Positions 54,875 through 64,000 of a stretch of 64,000 nucleotides of DNA are shown piece after piece. The DNA is taken from positions 127,109 to 191,108 of the forward strand of contig CAUYUJ010017634.1 in the NCBI GenBank assembly GCA_963575745.1, written 5' to 3'. Source of the DNA: Prorocentrum cordatum (taxonomy: Eukaryota > Sar > Dinophyceae > Prorocentrales > Prorocentraceae). Position numbers and translations under genes: made by a program. How positions within the stretch are numbered: the first letter of the stretch is position 1; the number at the start of each line of letters is the position of its first letter. The notes beneath the pieces were generated by a model, which saw only the letters and a program-made list of their open reading frames with translations, did no database searches and was not told the origin of the DNA.

Positions 54875-55340
54875 TCAGGCCTCGCGGATGAACTCGGTGA
54901 AGCCGAGCTCCCTGGCGAGGGCCGTCGCTTCCCTCCTGCACCGCTTCGTGCGCGCCGCAAACTGCTCCAGCTGCTTCCGCAAGCCCTGCGGCGGCCCTGC
55001 CAGGAAGAACTCGATGCGCGGCGCCCGCATGAGCAGGAGGTCCTCGTGGCGCGTGGCGCGCGAGAGCAGCACGTAGAGCTCCAGCCACCAGTCGTCGTCC
55101 TCCTTCTTGCCGTTCCCTACCTCGTGGCGGCCGCAATCCAGGATCACGCCTGGGCGACGTCGACCGAGGGAGCAGCGCGCCGGGCAGCCGACGGCCCAGG
55201 GCGAGAGTCCACAGGACCGAGAGATGGTCTGGCCGCGGACTGCTCGCGCCCCGGAGGTCTGGCCGCCCCCGGAGCGCCGTTCCCCCGCCCCGTCGCCTTC
55301 GCGCATGGTGCGCCCCTGGCACGCCACCGTGGTGATGACC
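54875..55340 (-). CDS. PIF1/RecD-like helicase, C-terminal two exons (partial)
   Basis: The C-terminal end of a superfamily 1 DNA helicase (ATP-driven unwinding; nuclear or organellar role unknown). Penultimate exon 55340-55297 (44 nt) reads VITTVACQGRTMRE, the motif V region (T-x-x-x-Q-G-x-T). Last exon 55149-54875 begins GVILDCGRHEV, contains DDDWWLELYVLLSRAT (motif VI, with the expected Y-V-x-x-S-R) and LLLMRAP, and ends GFTEFIREA then TGA at 54877-54875. The joining intron (55296-55150, 147 bp) is GC-AG: GAAG|GCGACG and CCCAG|GCGTGA share AGGCG. Helicase motifs I-IV must lie in upstream exons, beyond the satellite or outside the window; none was identified at 58.5-64 kb. Confidence 0.75.
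55150..55296 (-). other. Helicase GC-AG intron, 147 bp
   Basis: Splicing restores CAGGGGCGCACC...GGCGTGATCCTG in frame. GGCGACG at one end and CGTCGCC at the other are inverted, again TIR-like. Confidence 0.7.
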
Positions 55341-55357
55341 CTGCCGTGCGAGAAATG

Positions 55358-58300
55358 CGGGGGGTGTGCCGAAATGGGTGGGGGTGACGCATGCGGGCGG
55401 CGGCACTGAGGCCTTCGGTGGAGCTCCCTATGGAGCCACGAAACGTGTGAGGGGTGTGCCGAAATGGGTGTGGGGGACGCATGCGGCCGCGGGCACTGGG
55501 GCCTTCGGTGGAGCTCCCTATGGAGCCACGAAACGTGTGAGGGGTGTGCCGAAATGGGTGTGGGGGACGCATGCGGCCGCGGGCACTGGGGCCTTCGGTG
55601 GAGCTCCCTATGGAGCCACGAAACGTGTGAGGGGTGTGCCGAAATGGGTGTGGGGGACGCATGCGGCCGCGGGCACTGGGGCCTTCGGTGGAGCTCCCTA
55701 TGGAGCCACGAAACGTGTGAGGGGTGTGCCGAAATGGGTGTGGGGGACGCATGCGGCCGCGGGCACTGGGGCCTTCGGTGGAGCTCCCTATGGAGCCACG
55801 AAACGTGTGAGGGGTGTGCCGAAATGGGTGTGGGGGACGCATGCGGCCGCGGGCACTGGGGCCTTCGGTGGAGCTCCCTATGGAGCCACGAAACGTGTGA
55901 GGGGTGTGCCGAAATGGGTGTGGGGGACGCATGCGGCCGCGGGCACTGGGGCCTTCGGTGGAGCTCCCTATGGAGCCACGAAACGTGTGAGGGGTGTGCC
56001 GAAATGGGTGTGGGGGACGCATGCGGCCGCGGGCACTGGGGCCTTCGGTGGAGCTCCCTATGGAGCCACGAAACGTGTGAGGGGTGTGCCGAAATGGGTG
56101 TGGGGGACGCATGCGGCCGCGGGCACTGGGGCCTTCGGTGGAGCTCCCTATGGAGCCACGAAACGTGTGAGGGGTGTGCCGAAATGGGTGTGGGGGACGC
56201 ATGCGGCCGCGGGCACTGGGGCCTTCGGTGGAGCTCCCTATGGAGCCACGAAACGTGTGAGGGGTGTGCCGAAATGGGTGTGGGGGACGCATGCGGCCGC
56301 GGGCACTGGGGCCTTCGGTGGAGCTCCCTATGGAGCCACGAAACGTGTGAGGGGTGTGCCGAAATGGGTGTGGGTGACGCATGCGGGCGCGGGCACTGGG
56401 GCCTTCGGTGGAGCTCCCTATGGAGCCACGAAACGTGTGAGGGGTGTGCCGAATGGGTGTGGGGGCGCATGCGGCCGCGGGCCTGGGGCTTCGGTGGAGC
56501 TCCCTATGGAGCCCGAAACGTGTGAGGGGTGTGCCGAAATGGGTGGGGCCTTCGGGGGACGCATGCGGCCGCGGGCACTGGGGCCTTCGGTGGAGCTCCC
56601 TATGGAGCCACGAAACGTGTGAGGGGTGTGCCGAAATGGGTGTGGGGACGCATGCGGCGCGGGCACTGGGGCCTTCGGTGGAGCTCCCTATGGAGCCACG
56701 AAACGTGTGAGGGGTGTGCCGAAATGGTGACGCATGTGGGGGACGCATGCGGCCGCGGGCACTGGGGCCTTCGGTGGAGCTCCCTATGGAGCCACGAAAC
56801 GTGTGAGGGGTGTGCCGAATGTGGTGTGGGGGACGCATGCGGGCGCGGGCACTGGGGCCTTCGGTGGAGCTGGGGCCTTCGGTGGACGCATCCCTATGGA
56901 GCCACGAAACGTGTGAGGGGTGTGCCGAAATGGGTGTGGGGGACGCATGCGGCCGCGGGCACTGGGGCCTTCGGGAGCTCCCTATGGAGCCACGAAACTC
57001 CCTATGCGAGCCACGAAACGTGTGAGGGGTGTGCCGCAATGCGGCCGCGGGCACTGGGTTCGGTGGGCTCCCTATGGAGCCACGAAACATGGGTGTGGGG
57101 GACGGCCCGCGGGCACTGGGGCCTTCGGTGGAGCTCCCTATGGAGCCACGAAACGTGTGAGGGGTGTGCCGAAATGGGTGTGGGGGACGCATGCGGCCGC
57201 GGGCACTGGGGCCTTCGGTGGAGCTCCCTATGGAGCCACGAAACGTGTGAGGGGTGTGCCGAAATGGGTGTGGGGGACGCATGCGGCCGCGGGCACTGGG
57301 GCCTTCGGTGGAGCTCCCTATGGAGCCACGAAACGTGTGAGGGGTGTGCCGAAATGGGTGTGGGGGACGCATGCGGCCGCGGGCACTGGGGCCTTCGGTG
57401 GAGCTCCCTATGGAGCCACGAAGCGTGTGAGGGGTGTGCCGAAATGGGTGTGGGGGACGCATGCGGCCGCGGGCACTGGGGCCTTCGGTGGAGCTCCCTA
57501 TGGAGCCACGAAACGTGTGAGGGGTGTGCCGAAATGGGTGTGGGTGACGCATGCGGCCGCGGGCACTGGGGCCTTCGGTGGAGCTCCCTATGGAGCCACG
57601 AAACGTGTGAGGGGTGTGCCGAAATGGGTGTGGGTGACGCATGCGGCGCGGGCACTGGGGCCTTCGGTGGAGCTCCCTATGGAGCCACGAAACGTGTGAG
57701 GGTGTGCCGAAATGGGTGGCGCATGCGGGCGCGGGCACTGGGGCCTTCGGTGGAGCTCCCTATGGAGCCACGAAACGTGTGAGGGGTGTGCCGAAATGGG
57801 TGTGGGGGACGCATGCGGCCGCGGGCACTGGGGCCTTCGGTGGAGCTCCCTATGGAGCCACGAAACGTGTGAGGGGTGTGCCGAAATGGGTGTGGGGGAC
57901 GCATGCGGCCGCGGGCACTGGGGCCTTCGGTGGAGCTCCCTATGGAGCCACGAAACGTGTGAGGGGTGTGCCGAAATGGGTGTGGGGGACGCATGCGGCC
58001 GCGGGCACTGGGGCCTTCGGTGGAGCTCCCTATGGAGCCACGAAACGTGTGAGGGGTGTGCCGAAATGGGTGTGGGGGACGCATGCGGCCGCGGGCACTG
58101 GGGCCTTCGGTGGAGCTCCCTATGGAGCCACGAAACGTGTGAGGGGTGTGCCGAAATGGGTGTGGGGGACGCATGCGGCCGCGGGCACTGGGGCCTTCGG
58201 TGGAGCTCCCTATGGAGCCACGAAACGTGTGAGGGGTGTGCCGAAATGGGTGTGGGGGACGCATGCGGCCGCGGGCACTGGGGCCTTCGGTGGAGCTCCC

Positions 58301-58523
58301 TATGGAGCCACGAAACGTGTGAGGGGTGTGCCGAAATGGGTGTGGGGGACGCATGCGGCCGCGGGCACTGGGGCCTTCGGTGGAGCTCCCTATGGAGCCA
58401 CGAAACGTGTGAGGGGTGTGCCGAAATGGGTGTGGGGGACGCATGCGGCCGCGGGCACTGGGGCCTTCGGTGGAGCTCCCTATGGAGCCACGAAACGTGT
58501 GAGGGGTGTGCCGAAATGGGTGT
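55358..58523. repeat. 90-bp satellite array, about 35 monomers, inside a helicase intron
   Basis: The monomer contains GGACGCATGCGGCCGCGGGC, ACTGGGGCCTTCGGTGG and AGCTCCCTATGGAGCCACG. Spacing is exactly 90 bp from about 55441 to 56430 and 57121 to 58523, with near-identical copies. The centre (56430-57120) is scrambled by small deletions and insertions. As 90 is divisible by three, open frames run through on both strands. Each monomer can form a hairpin (GTGG, CTCC, loop CTAT, GGAG, CCAC). The minus-strand acceptor CGGCAG|GGTCAT at 55341/55340 places the array in the intron. Confidence 0.95.
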
Positions 58524-58652
58524 TGATGATGATGATGATGGGAGGGGGGAGGAGGCAGCGGGAGGAAGGAAGGAAAGAAGGAAGGAAGGAAGGAGAACGC
58601 GGGGCACCGTCTCTTCAAAACGAGGACCCAACACCACAGGATGGTTGGGAAC

Positions 58653-58727
<75 letters not shown>

Positions 58728-58735
58728 ATCCCCCA
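58524..58735. repeat. GAT, GGAA and CAA microsatellites at the satellite edge
   Basis: GATGATG (58524-58540), GAAGGAAGG (58560-58592), then a pure CAA array (58653-58726). Confidence 0.95.
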
Positions 58736-58779
58736 TCCCGTCCCATCCGATGCGGCCAGCATCGACGCTGTGCCTCCTC

Positions 58780-58908
58780 CTCCTCCTCCCCCCGCCCCCC
58801 CCGCGACGGGCAGCCTCTGGAGGGCGAGCGGTGCGTTCCTGCCCTCGCCGGGCCAGAGGCTGCGCGGCAACGACGGTCGCGACCTTCAGATGGCCGTCGC
58901 GTGATGTT
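58780..58908. other. Coding-like GC block, strand uncertain
   Basis: Plus frame reads GAFLPSPGQRLRGNDGRDLQ, then MAVA and a stop at about 58904. Minus frames are also open. No family recognised; it could be an exon of the helicase or of another gene. Confidence 0.3.
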
Positions 58909-59065
58909 AAGTCGGGCCTGCCACTCTACAGGAGGAATATTCCCATATAGTTTTAAAACAATAGTAAGGAGAGGATCTGTTTACCTTTTTTGAATATTTT
59001 GGGGTATTTTTTGATTTTTTAATTTTTCATCCAAAATCCCCCTGTGGGGGGGACAGGCCCGACGT
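58909..59065. mobile_element. F1 TIR element
   Basis: AAGTCGGGCCTGCCACTCTA and GGGGACAGGCCCGACGT; AT-rich centre. Confidence 0.85.
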
Positions 59066-59786
59066 AAGCGTAACGGGTGGGTGATACATGGGGGGGGGGC
59101 AGCGAGGGCTGCAGAAAAGGAGCCCTTGAGGGTCCAAAAGAAAGCCTTTCGGGCGAGAGAAGTGCCATGCATCGCCCCCTCATTCGTCGATGCCCATCAA
59201 CGATGGTCGCGGCTACGGCGCGTACCCAGGCACACGCGCTAACGCGTGCCGAGCGCGCGCGCGCGTAGCCGGCCTTCGCCAGAGTGAGCTCTTGTGCGGG
59301 CCCAATCGGGGTGCCCCCAGCACTGGCCTTAAGTGCTCGCCAGAGTTTGACCCCCCTCGCGCTCCTCGGTAGCCTCGCAGAAAAGGTCCCTGTTGCCCAG
59401 GGTCACTCTTACCTCGATTTCGGCCTCTGGGGCCCTGTCTCTTGCCGCTGGGCCATCAACAATGGATCGGGGCCGAAGGGGTGTCCCCAGGGGAGGGGGC
59501 GGGATTTCTGGGGCCGCGTTGAACAAATCACATTCTCGGATGTCTGGATTCGACACATCCCCTGGGAGGTTGAATTCAGAATCCCAGCTGGTATATCCCT
59601 GGTCGAACACTAGCTGAATCTTGCTGAATGCCGCCTCTATCCGGCTTGATCCCGCCTGATCTGGATCGACCCCGCTCACATCTGGCTTCCTCTGGCCTGA
59701 TCCAGCTGATTGGCCCTTTGAACGGTCTTCATCGCCTTTCGCTGTTCTGACGAAGACTTCCCAGGAGTTGCCTCCTTCGCGACTTG
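59066..59786. other. No gene seen; degenerate F2-like stretch
   Basis: 59380-59560 retains F2-like order (GCCTCTGGGGCCCTGTC, GGGATTTCTGGGG). 59600-59710 has CTGATCYGGAT blocks. GCGCGCG tract at 59255. Confidence 0.4.
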
Positions 59787-60007
59787 CGAACACGCCCGTA
59801 TCCGCGCCCTCGCGGTCTCGATTCCGGGGCGCGATCCCGCAGGCACGCCGTCGTACGGACACGTCGCAAGCGGGGCAGCCGCGAACAAGCATGCCTCCTG
59901 CCCGCCGGGGTCGCGGCCCAGAGGCCCGGGCCCCCCGAGGCCGTGGATTGTTTCTGTTCGGCCACGAGGCGTTCGATCGGGCTCACAAGGTTTGGGTTGT
60001 CCTCGCG

Positions 60008-60246
60008 ACGGTCAGCGGCGAGCGAGGGTGGGGAAGTAGAAAGAGAAGGCGTTCTCAGAAGGCGGCGGGGCTTCCCAGAGGCCCTCGAGTCATCCGGGAA
60101 GCTTTCTCTGTGCCGTCGGGGAAGGCGTAGGCAGCTTTTCCGAAGGGACGCCGAAATTGCCTCAGGAGGCTGGAGGGCTTCTGAGGAGCCCCGCCGCATT
60201 CTGAGAAGGCTTTCTCCTTCTCGTTTCCCCCCTCGCTCCCCGCCGA
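60008..60246. mobile_element. F15 foldback element
   Basis: GGCGAGCGAGGGTGGGGAA and GTTCTCAGAAGGCGGCGGGG at the left; GCCCCGCCGCATTCTGAGAA and CCCCTCGCTCCCCGCCGAG at the right. Confidence 0.8.
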
Positions 60247-60264
60247 GTATCCGTGTGACCCTGT

Positions 60265-60432
60265 GCAGTCGGGGCGCTGAAGCAGGAACCCTTTTCGTTG
60301 GCGATGGGCTCGGTGTTCCTTGATTGTTTCACAGTGTGCCTTGGGTTGTCCATGGGACATCGAAGTTTAACTTATGGGAAAAAGGGGCTTCGTTCCTTAT
60401 TTTGGATTCCTTAGGTCAACGCCCCGACTGTA
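60265..60432. mobile_element. F7 TIR element, copy 2
   Basis: CAGTCGGGGCGCTGAAGC at the left and TCAACGCCCCGACTGTA at the right; matches 45362-45540 along its length. Confidence 0.85.
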
Positions 60433-60643
60433 ATATATCCGCGGGATCGCGCCCCAGAAACGAGAGCGCGAGGGCGCGCATACGGATATGGTCGCCGCTC
60501 GCGAGGGTCGCCTTGGCGGCCGTCGTCCCCGTGGCTGGCTTTGGCTCGTCTTCGCCGGCGTCGGGTCGCCCCCCTTTGGCCCTCCCTGCCGCAGAAGGTG
60601 CAGTGCACTGCGCGCGACCGATGATTACCACACATTGGATATT

Positions 60644-60860
60644 GGAACCTATACATTACCAGTGAAGGGTTGTTTTTCAATCCCGTGATTTTTTGAGGGT
60701 CGAGGACGACGTCGGGGTGATGTGGTGTATACTTGTTTCCCCGTTTTCCATGGGAAACAACGGAAAACGTTTACACCAGGATCCCGTATACACCAGGATC
60801 CGCGTTCCTGTGCGAATTTCAGCGCAGGGTCGGAAAAAGCGTCGGTGTACAGAGCTCGTT
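60644..60860. mobile_element. F9 element, copy 1
   Basis: GGAACCTATACATTACCAGT to CGTCGGTGTACAGAGC. GTATACACCAGGATCC is repeated inside. Inverted relative to 61639-61854. Confidence 0.8.
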
Positions 60861-61024
60861 TCCTTAACAAAGGTGGCTAGCCGTCAAATATAAGAAAAAC
60901 AAGACCGCCCCGGTTTGGGGGGGCCGAACATGCGCATTGTTCGACGTCACGTGCTGATGCGCTCCGCGCAGCCCTTGCTCCAGAAAGAGTATTGGGCGCT
61001 CGTGGGTCGCCTGCCAGTCGTCGG

Positions 61025-61205
61025 CGGCGGGGGAGCGGGGGAAGTGAGAATGAGAAGGCCTCCTCAGAGGACGGTGGGGCTTCTTTCAGGCGCCCTCGCG
61101 CCTTTGAGAGGTGCCTTCGGGGAAGGCTTTCTGGGAACCTTCTCATCAGGCCAGGGAGCTTTCGAGCGTTCTGAGAAGGCCCGCCCCCTCTGATTTCCTT
61201 CCAGG
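61025..61205. mobile_element. F15 element
   Basis: GGGGGAAGTGAGAATGAGAA and CCTCCTCAGAGGACGGTGG at the left; GTTCTGAGAAGGCCCGCCCC at the right. Confidence 0.7.
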
Positions 61206-61212
61206 CACCCAG

Positions 61213-61500
61213 GCGTGTCGCAGCGGCGGCCCCAGCGACATGCTGTGCGCTGCAAGCGGATAATAAACGTGTCGCTCCGCCCCTGAGGGCCGAGAATCTG
61301 GGAGAGGCTCGGGGCGATGGCGCTTCGGAGTGGGGAAGTGGACAGCATGCCGCGCCGAAGCGCGGTAGGCCAGAACTGGCCCCTAGAACCGGCAATTTTT
61401 CTCCAGTACGTGGACAAGTTATTCGAACCCAATGCAAGCTTGGAGGAATACTGACCCCCCCCCGCCCCCCCATACCAATGTTGAACTCGGAATGGGTGGT
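61213..61500. repeat. F21 degenerate repeat, copy 2
   Basis: Shares ordered blocks with 19845-20150 (GGCTCGGGGCGATGGCGC, TTATTCGAAC). Confidence 0.4.
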
Positions 61501-61638
61501 GATTTAGGGGTTCGAACAGTCTTGTCCACTCAAGCCCCCCTGCTTGCCACACCCTCCAAAATTGAGTTGGGGGTCCAGGGGGGGCATTATGCGCAGCAGG
61601 GTTCGGATATTTTGTCCATGTGCGTAGGGAACCGCGCC

Positions 61639-61854
61639 GCGCTCTATACACCGACGCTTTTTCCGGCCCTGCACTGAAATTTGCGCTGGAGAGCAGATCC
61701 TGGTGTATGCGGGACCCTGGTGTATACATTTTTCGTTGTTTCCCCGGGACATCCGGGACAAAAAGTATAGACCACACCACCCCCGCGCCGTCCTCGACCC
61801 TCCAGAAATCCCGGGATTGAACAGCAGCCCGCCACTGGCAATGTATACGTTCCA
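61639..61854. mobile_element. F9 element, copy 2 (inverted)
   Basis: CTCTATACACCGACGCTTTT at the left, GCAATGTATACGTTCC at the right. Reverse complement of 60644-60860. Confidence 0.8.
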
Positions 61855-61879
61855 GCCACGACGCCTGAGGTCGGGGCCC

Positions 61880-62230
61880 GGGACATCCGACGATGCGTGC
61901 GTGCGTGCTTGCGTGCCCCTGGACGGTCTCCCCCCCCGGGCGCAGCGCCGAGGGGAAGGGCGCCACGGCGCCCTTGGTGCGCCGGCGCCGCGTGGCCAAC
62001 CCCCCTCCGTGCGGGTCGGGAGCCCTCCGCCTCTTCGCGCGCCGCGGCGGCCATGGCGGCGCGCCGTGCCTCCCACGCGGAAGCAGCGTCGGAGGAGGAG
62101 GTGCCCGTTGTTCATGTCAAATTCTTCGAGGAGTCCTTTCATCCTTTCATCCTTGCGCACGCGAAGCGCACGAGGGGGGGTCCCGTCTTGGAGTCTCGGG
62201 CAGGTCCCTCTGCAGGAGGACTGCTCACAA
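61880..62230. other. Coding-like GC block, strand uncertain
   Basis: Minus frame reads RVRKDERMKGLLEEFDMNNG; plus frame reads EEEVPVVHVKFFEESFHPF. Only one can be real. Neither has a recognised domain or a confirmed splice partner. Confidence 0.3.
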
Positions 62231-62469
62231 GCACACACTGTTCATGTCTAAGTATATGAGAAGTCTTTGATTTGTTGGGGGGCAAGATCCTTTCAGTTCT
62301 AATTGTGCTATCCTGGGCCTCCTCCTGGCCACTGGGGGGCCGGGAGCAAAATTAGAAACGAGCACAATTAGAAGTGAGCACGACTAGAAATGAACGACGT
62401 GTAGCGTCGGAGGAGGAAAAGGTGCACATGGCTCTTCCCTTCGCCCGTTGTCCTTCTTCTGTCTAGGTC

Positions 62470-62655
62470 TCCTATAGATGAGGTCCGGGCTGATGGGGTC
62501 GGAAGATCGCGTCGTGTCGTCGATGCATCGGCGATACGTCTCGATGCGGAGCCCGCCCGCTTTTCTCCACGCCGACGTCGCCGATGCAGCGCCGATGCGT
62601 TGGCGAAGCGGCGCGATCCTCCGACCCCATCTGCTCGGACCCCATCTGGAGGCAT
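62470..62655. mobile_element. F4 TIR element, copy 4
   Basis: CTCCTATAGATGAGGTCCGG and GATGGGGTCGGAAGATCGCG at the left; CGATCCTCCGACCCCATCTG and GGACCCCATCTGGAGGC at the right. Confidence 0.85.
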
Positions 62656-62666
62656 CCATTCTGGGC

Positions 62667-62828
62667 TTAAGTCGGGCATGTCCCTCTACAGGAGGGATAT
62701 GCGAAAATAATTTTAAAAAAAAATAGTGCGGGGACGATTTTTTGACAATGTTTGACAATTCTGGGGCAGTTTTTGACTGTTTTTCAGTTTTCGCCCAAAA
62801 TCCCCCTGCAAGGGGACAGGCCCGACTT
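62667..62828. mobile_element. F1 TIR element with 10-bp target duplication
   Basis: CATTCTGGGC at 62657-62666 and 62829-62838. Ends TTAAGTCGGGCATGTCCC and GGGGACAGGCCCGACTT. 162 bp, AT-rich centre, no frame. Confidence 0.9.
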
Positions 62829-62835
62829 CATTCTG

Positions 62836-62925
62836 GGCCTCCTGGGAGGGCCTCGTTGCCGCCGCTGGCCTCGGCCCTCGGAGTCCTGGCCGGGCTCCGG
62901 GGAGCAGCGGGATTTTTCGGCACCC
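62836..62925. repeat. F14 dispersed repeat
   Basis: GGGCCTCCTGGGAGGGCCTC to CCGGGGAGCAGCGG, directly after the F1 target duplication. Confidence 0.7.
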
Positions 62926-62965
62926 TGAGTGGGGTCTCCCCGCGGCGTGCCGCTCCGCCCCGAGG

Positions 62966-63255
62966 GGGTGGGAAGCTGGGCCGGGCTCGGGGCGGTGGCG
63001 CTCGGGTGGTGGGGGGGGGCCTCAGGAATACACACCACCACCACCACCACCACCACCACCACCACCACCACCACCACCACCACCACCACCACCACCACCA
63101 CCACCACCACCACCACGTCGATGCCTCCTCCCTCCTCTGCCCCCCTCTTCCCCTCCCTCTTTCCTGGGAGAGGGAGGGGGCGAGGGGGAGGTGGTGGTGT
63201 GTGTTCTGGGGCCCCCCACCCGGGCGCCACCGCCCCGAGCCTGGCCCAGCTTCCC
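62966..63255. mobile_element. F18 foldback element around a CCA microsatellite
   Basis: Arms of about 70 bp: GGTGGGAAGCTGGGCCGGGC at the left faces GCCTGGCCCAGCTTCCCACC at the right. GGGCGGTGGCGC and AATACACACCACC also pair. The core has CCA repeats and a pyrimidine tract. Confidence 0.75.
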
Positions 63256-63339
63256 ACCCCCTCCCCCTCCCAGGGAAGAGGAGAGGAGGAGGAGGGGGGC
63301 ATAGGAGGGAGGAGGCACCGACGTGGTGGTGGTGGCGGC

Positions 63340-63880
63340 GTGTCTATCCTCGGGGCCCCCGCCGGGCCCGGATCGGGAAGTGCATCGCGCGTCGCGCCGG
63401 AGCCTGGCCCCCGGGCTCGCCGCCTGCCGCCCTGCAGTCCGCGGCCGCCCTGCCCGTGCTGCCCCGCCGGGGGCGCGCGGGGCGCTCCCCACCCGCGGGG
63501 GCCCCAGGAGGATCTCGAGCCCCAGCAGCACGAAGAGGACGCAGCCTCGCTGGGGCCCCCGTCGCTGCATTGGGGATGGTGGGCCTGGGCGGCTCGCTTC
63601 GGATCTTACACCTGCAGAGGAGACGCCTCACCCCCAATACTCCCGGCCCTCCTAACTGAGGTCCTCTCCCAGAGGGTTAGGGGTCCTTTCGCTGCTGGCC
63701 ACCCGAGCTGCGCTCTGGGTGCCCAAAGCCCCCCCCCCCCTGGCGGAGGCCCGGCCGCCCCGCCGGAAGGCCGCGGCACCTCCCGCGGCCGCTGGCCACA
63801 GCAAGGGGGCCCGGGACTCCCGCACGCGCCACGCGATCCCCAGACCCCTTCGGGTCATGAGAAAAGACACGGCAACGACC
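63340..63880. other. GC-rich coding-like block, unassigned
   Basis: One plus frame reads GPQEDLEPQQHEEDAASLGP. Other frames are open too. It may hold exons, but no domain or junction is clear. Confidence 0.25.
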
Positions 63881-63884
63881 CTGC

Positions 63885-63965
63885 CGCCGCCGCCGCCGCC
63901 ACCGTCGACGACGACGACGACGACGATGGCGGAGACGACAACAATGACGGCGGCGGCTACCGCGA

Positions 63966-64000
<35 letters not shown>
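63885..64000. repeat. CCG and CGA microsatellites
   Basis: CCGCCGCCG followed by GACGACGACG arrays running off the window end. Confidence 0.95.

Larger units (their letters stand above)
59787..60490. mobile_element. F8-type element with two other elements nested inside
   Basis: Outer inverted ends: CGTATCCGCGCCCTCGCGG with CCGGGGCGCGATCCCGC at the left, GCGGGATCGCGCCCCAG with CGCGAGGGCGCGCATACGG at the right. Inside lie F15 (60008-60246) and F7 (60265-60432). Confidence 0.7.

Noticed and set aside
55358-58523. CRISPR-like regular repeat
   Set aside because: Monomers are contiguous with no unique spacers, and the context is a eukaryotic intron.
55358-58870. Very long open frames (up to about 860 codons) through the satellite on both strands
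   Set aside because: The 90-bp period is a multiple of three, so any stop-free monomer frame stays open. Both strands and several frames are open at once, and the helicase splice sites place the array in an intron.
61880-62230. Upstream helicase exon on the minus strand
   Set aside because: The minus frame looks protein-like but carries no helicase motif, and the plus frame is equally plausible; left unassigned.
62742-63659. Frame with a long poly-His run
   Set aside because: The His run is the CCA array inside the F18 foldback element, and the frame also crosses an F1 end and F14.
1-64000. rRNA, tRNA, spliced-leader RNA or retrotransposon genes
   Set aside because: I saw no conserved rRNA or tRNA cores and no reverse-transcriptase or integrase motifs. 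A dedicated covariance or profile search was not possible.

Overview
This window reads as eukaryotic nuclear DNA, most likely from a dinoflagellate with a GC-rich, repeat-laden genome (inference). The grounds are these. Short GC-rich exons are spread through large introns. Introns have GC or GA as well as GT donors and acceptors of the form AG|G, with short direct repeats at both splice sites. Many microsatellites and short terminal-inverted-repeat (TIR) elements are present. I see no bacterial-style operon, rRNA, tRNA or CRISPR array. Most long open frames are simple-sequence or tandem-repeat artefacts. The real genes were found by joining short coding blocks across splice sites.

Layout. (1) 155-8641, plus: 3' part of a SET-domain (SMYD-type) gene in six visible exons, whose product ends in a PIH1/CS-like domain. 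At least two of its five introns are single short TIR elements. (2) 8650-12950: a TIR element, a GAC microsatellite, and 2.5 kb of degenerate, palindrome-bearing tandem repeats. (3) 12960-14062, plus: two exons of a KH RNA-binding domain. (4) 14.1-41.5 kb: nearly all repeats, with a few weak exon candidates. They include tandem arrays, a 1.6-kb foldback element at 28.6-30.2 kb and a 0.94-kb tandem duplication at 31.9-33.7 kb. (5) 41575-49823, plus: the last two exons of a gene encoding a Cys/Trp-rich domain, split by an 8-kb intron. (6) 51298-51460, plus: a Pro/Met-rich exon, then a Gly/Ala-rich coding-like block. (7) 54875-55340, minus: the last two exons of a PIF1/RecD-like helicase. Its next intron holds a 3.2-kb array of a 90-bp satellite (55.35-58.52 kb). 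(8) 58.5-64 kb: nested TIR elements and microsatellites with some unassigned coding-like GC blocks.

The genes do not form a pathway. What unifies the window is its repeats: about twenty families of short non-coding TIR or foldback elements, two or more copies each in most cases. For convenience I call them F1-F18 and F21; these are my own labels. Some have clear 7-10 bp target duplications, some are nested, and some sit exactly at splice junctions. This suggests several families act, or once acted, as intron-forming elements (introners). No transposase is visible, so any mobility would have to be supplied from elsewhere.
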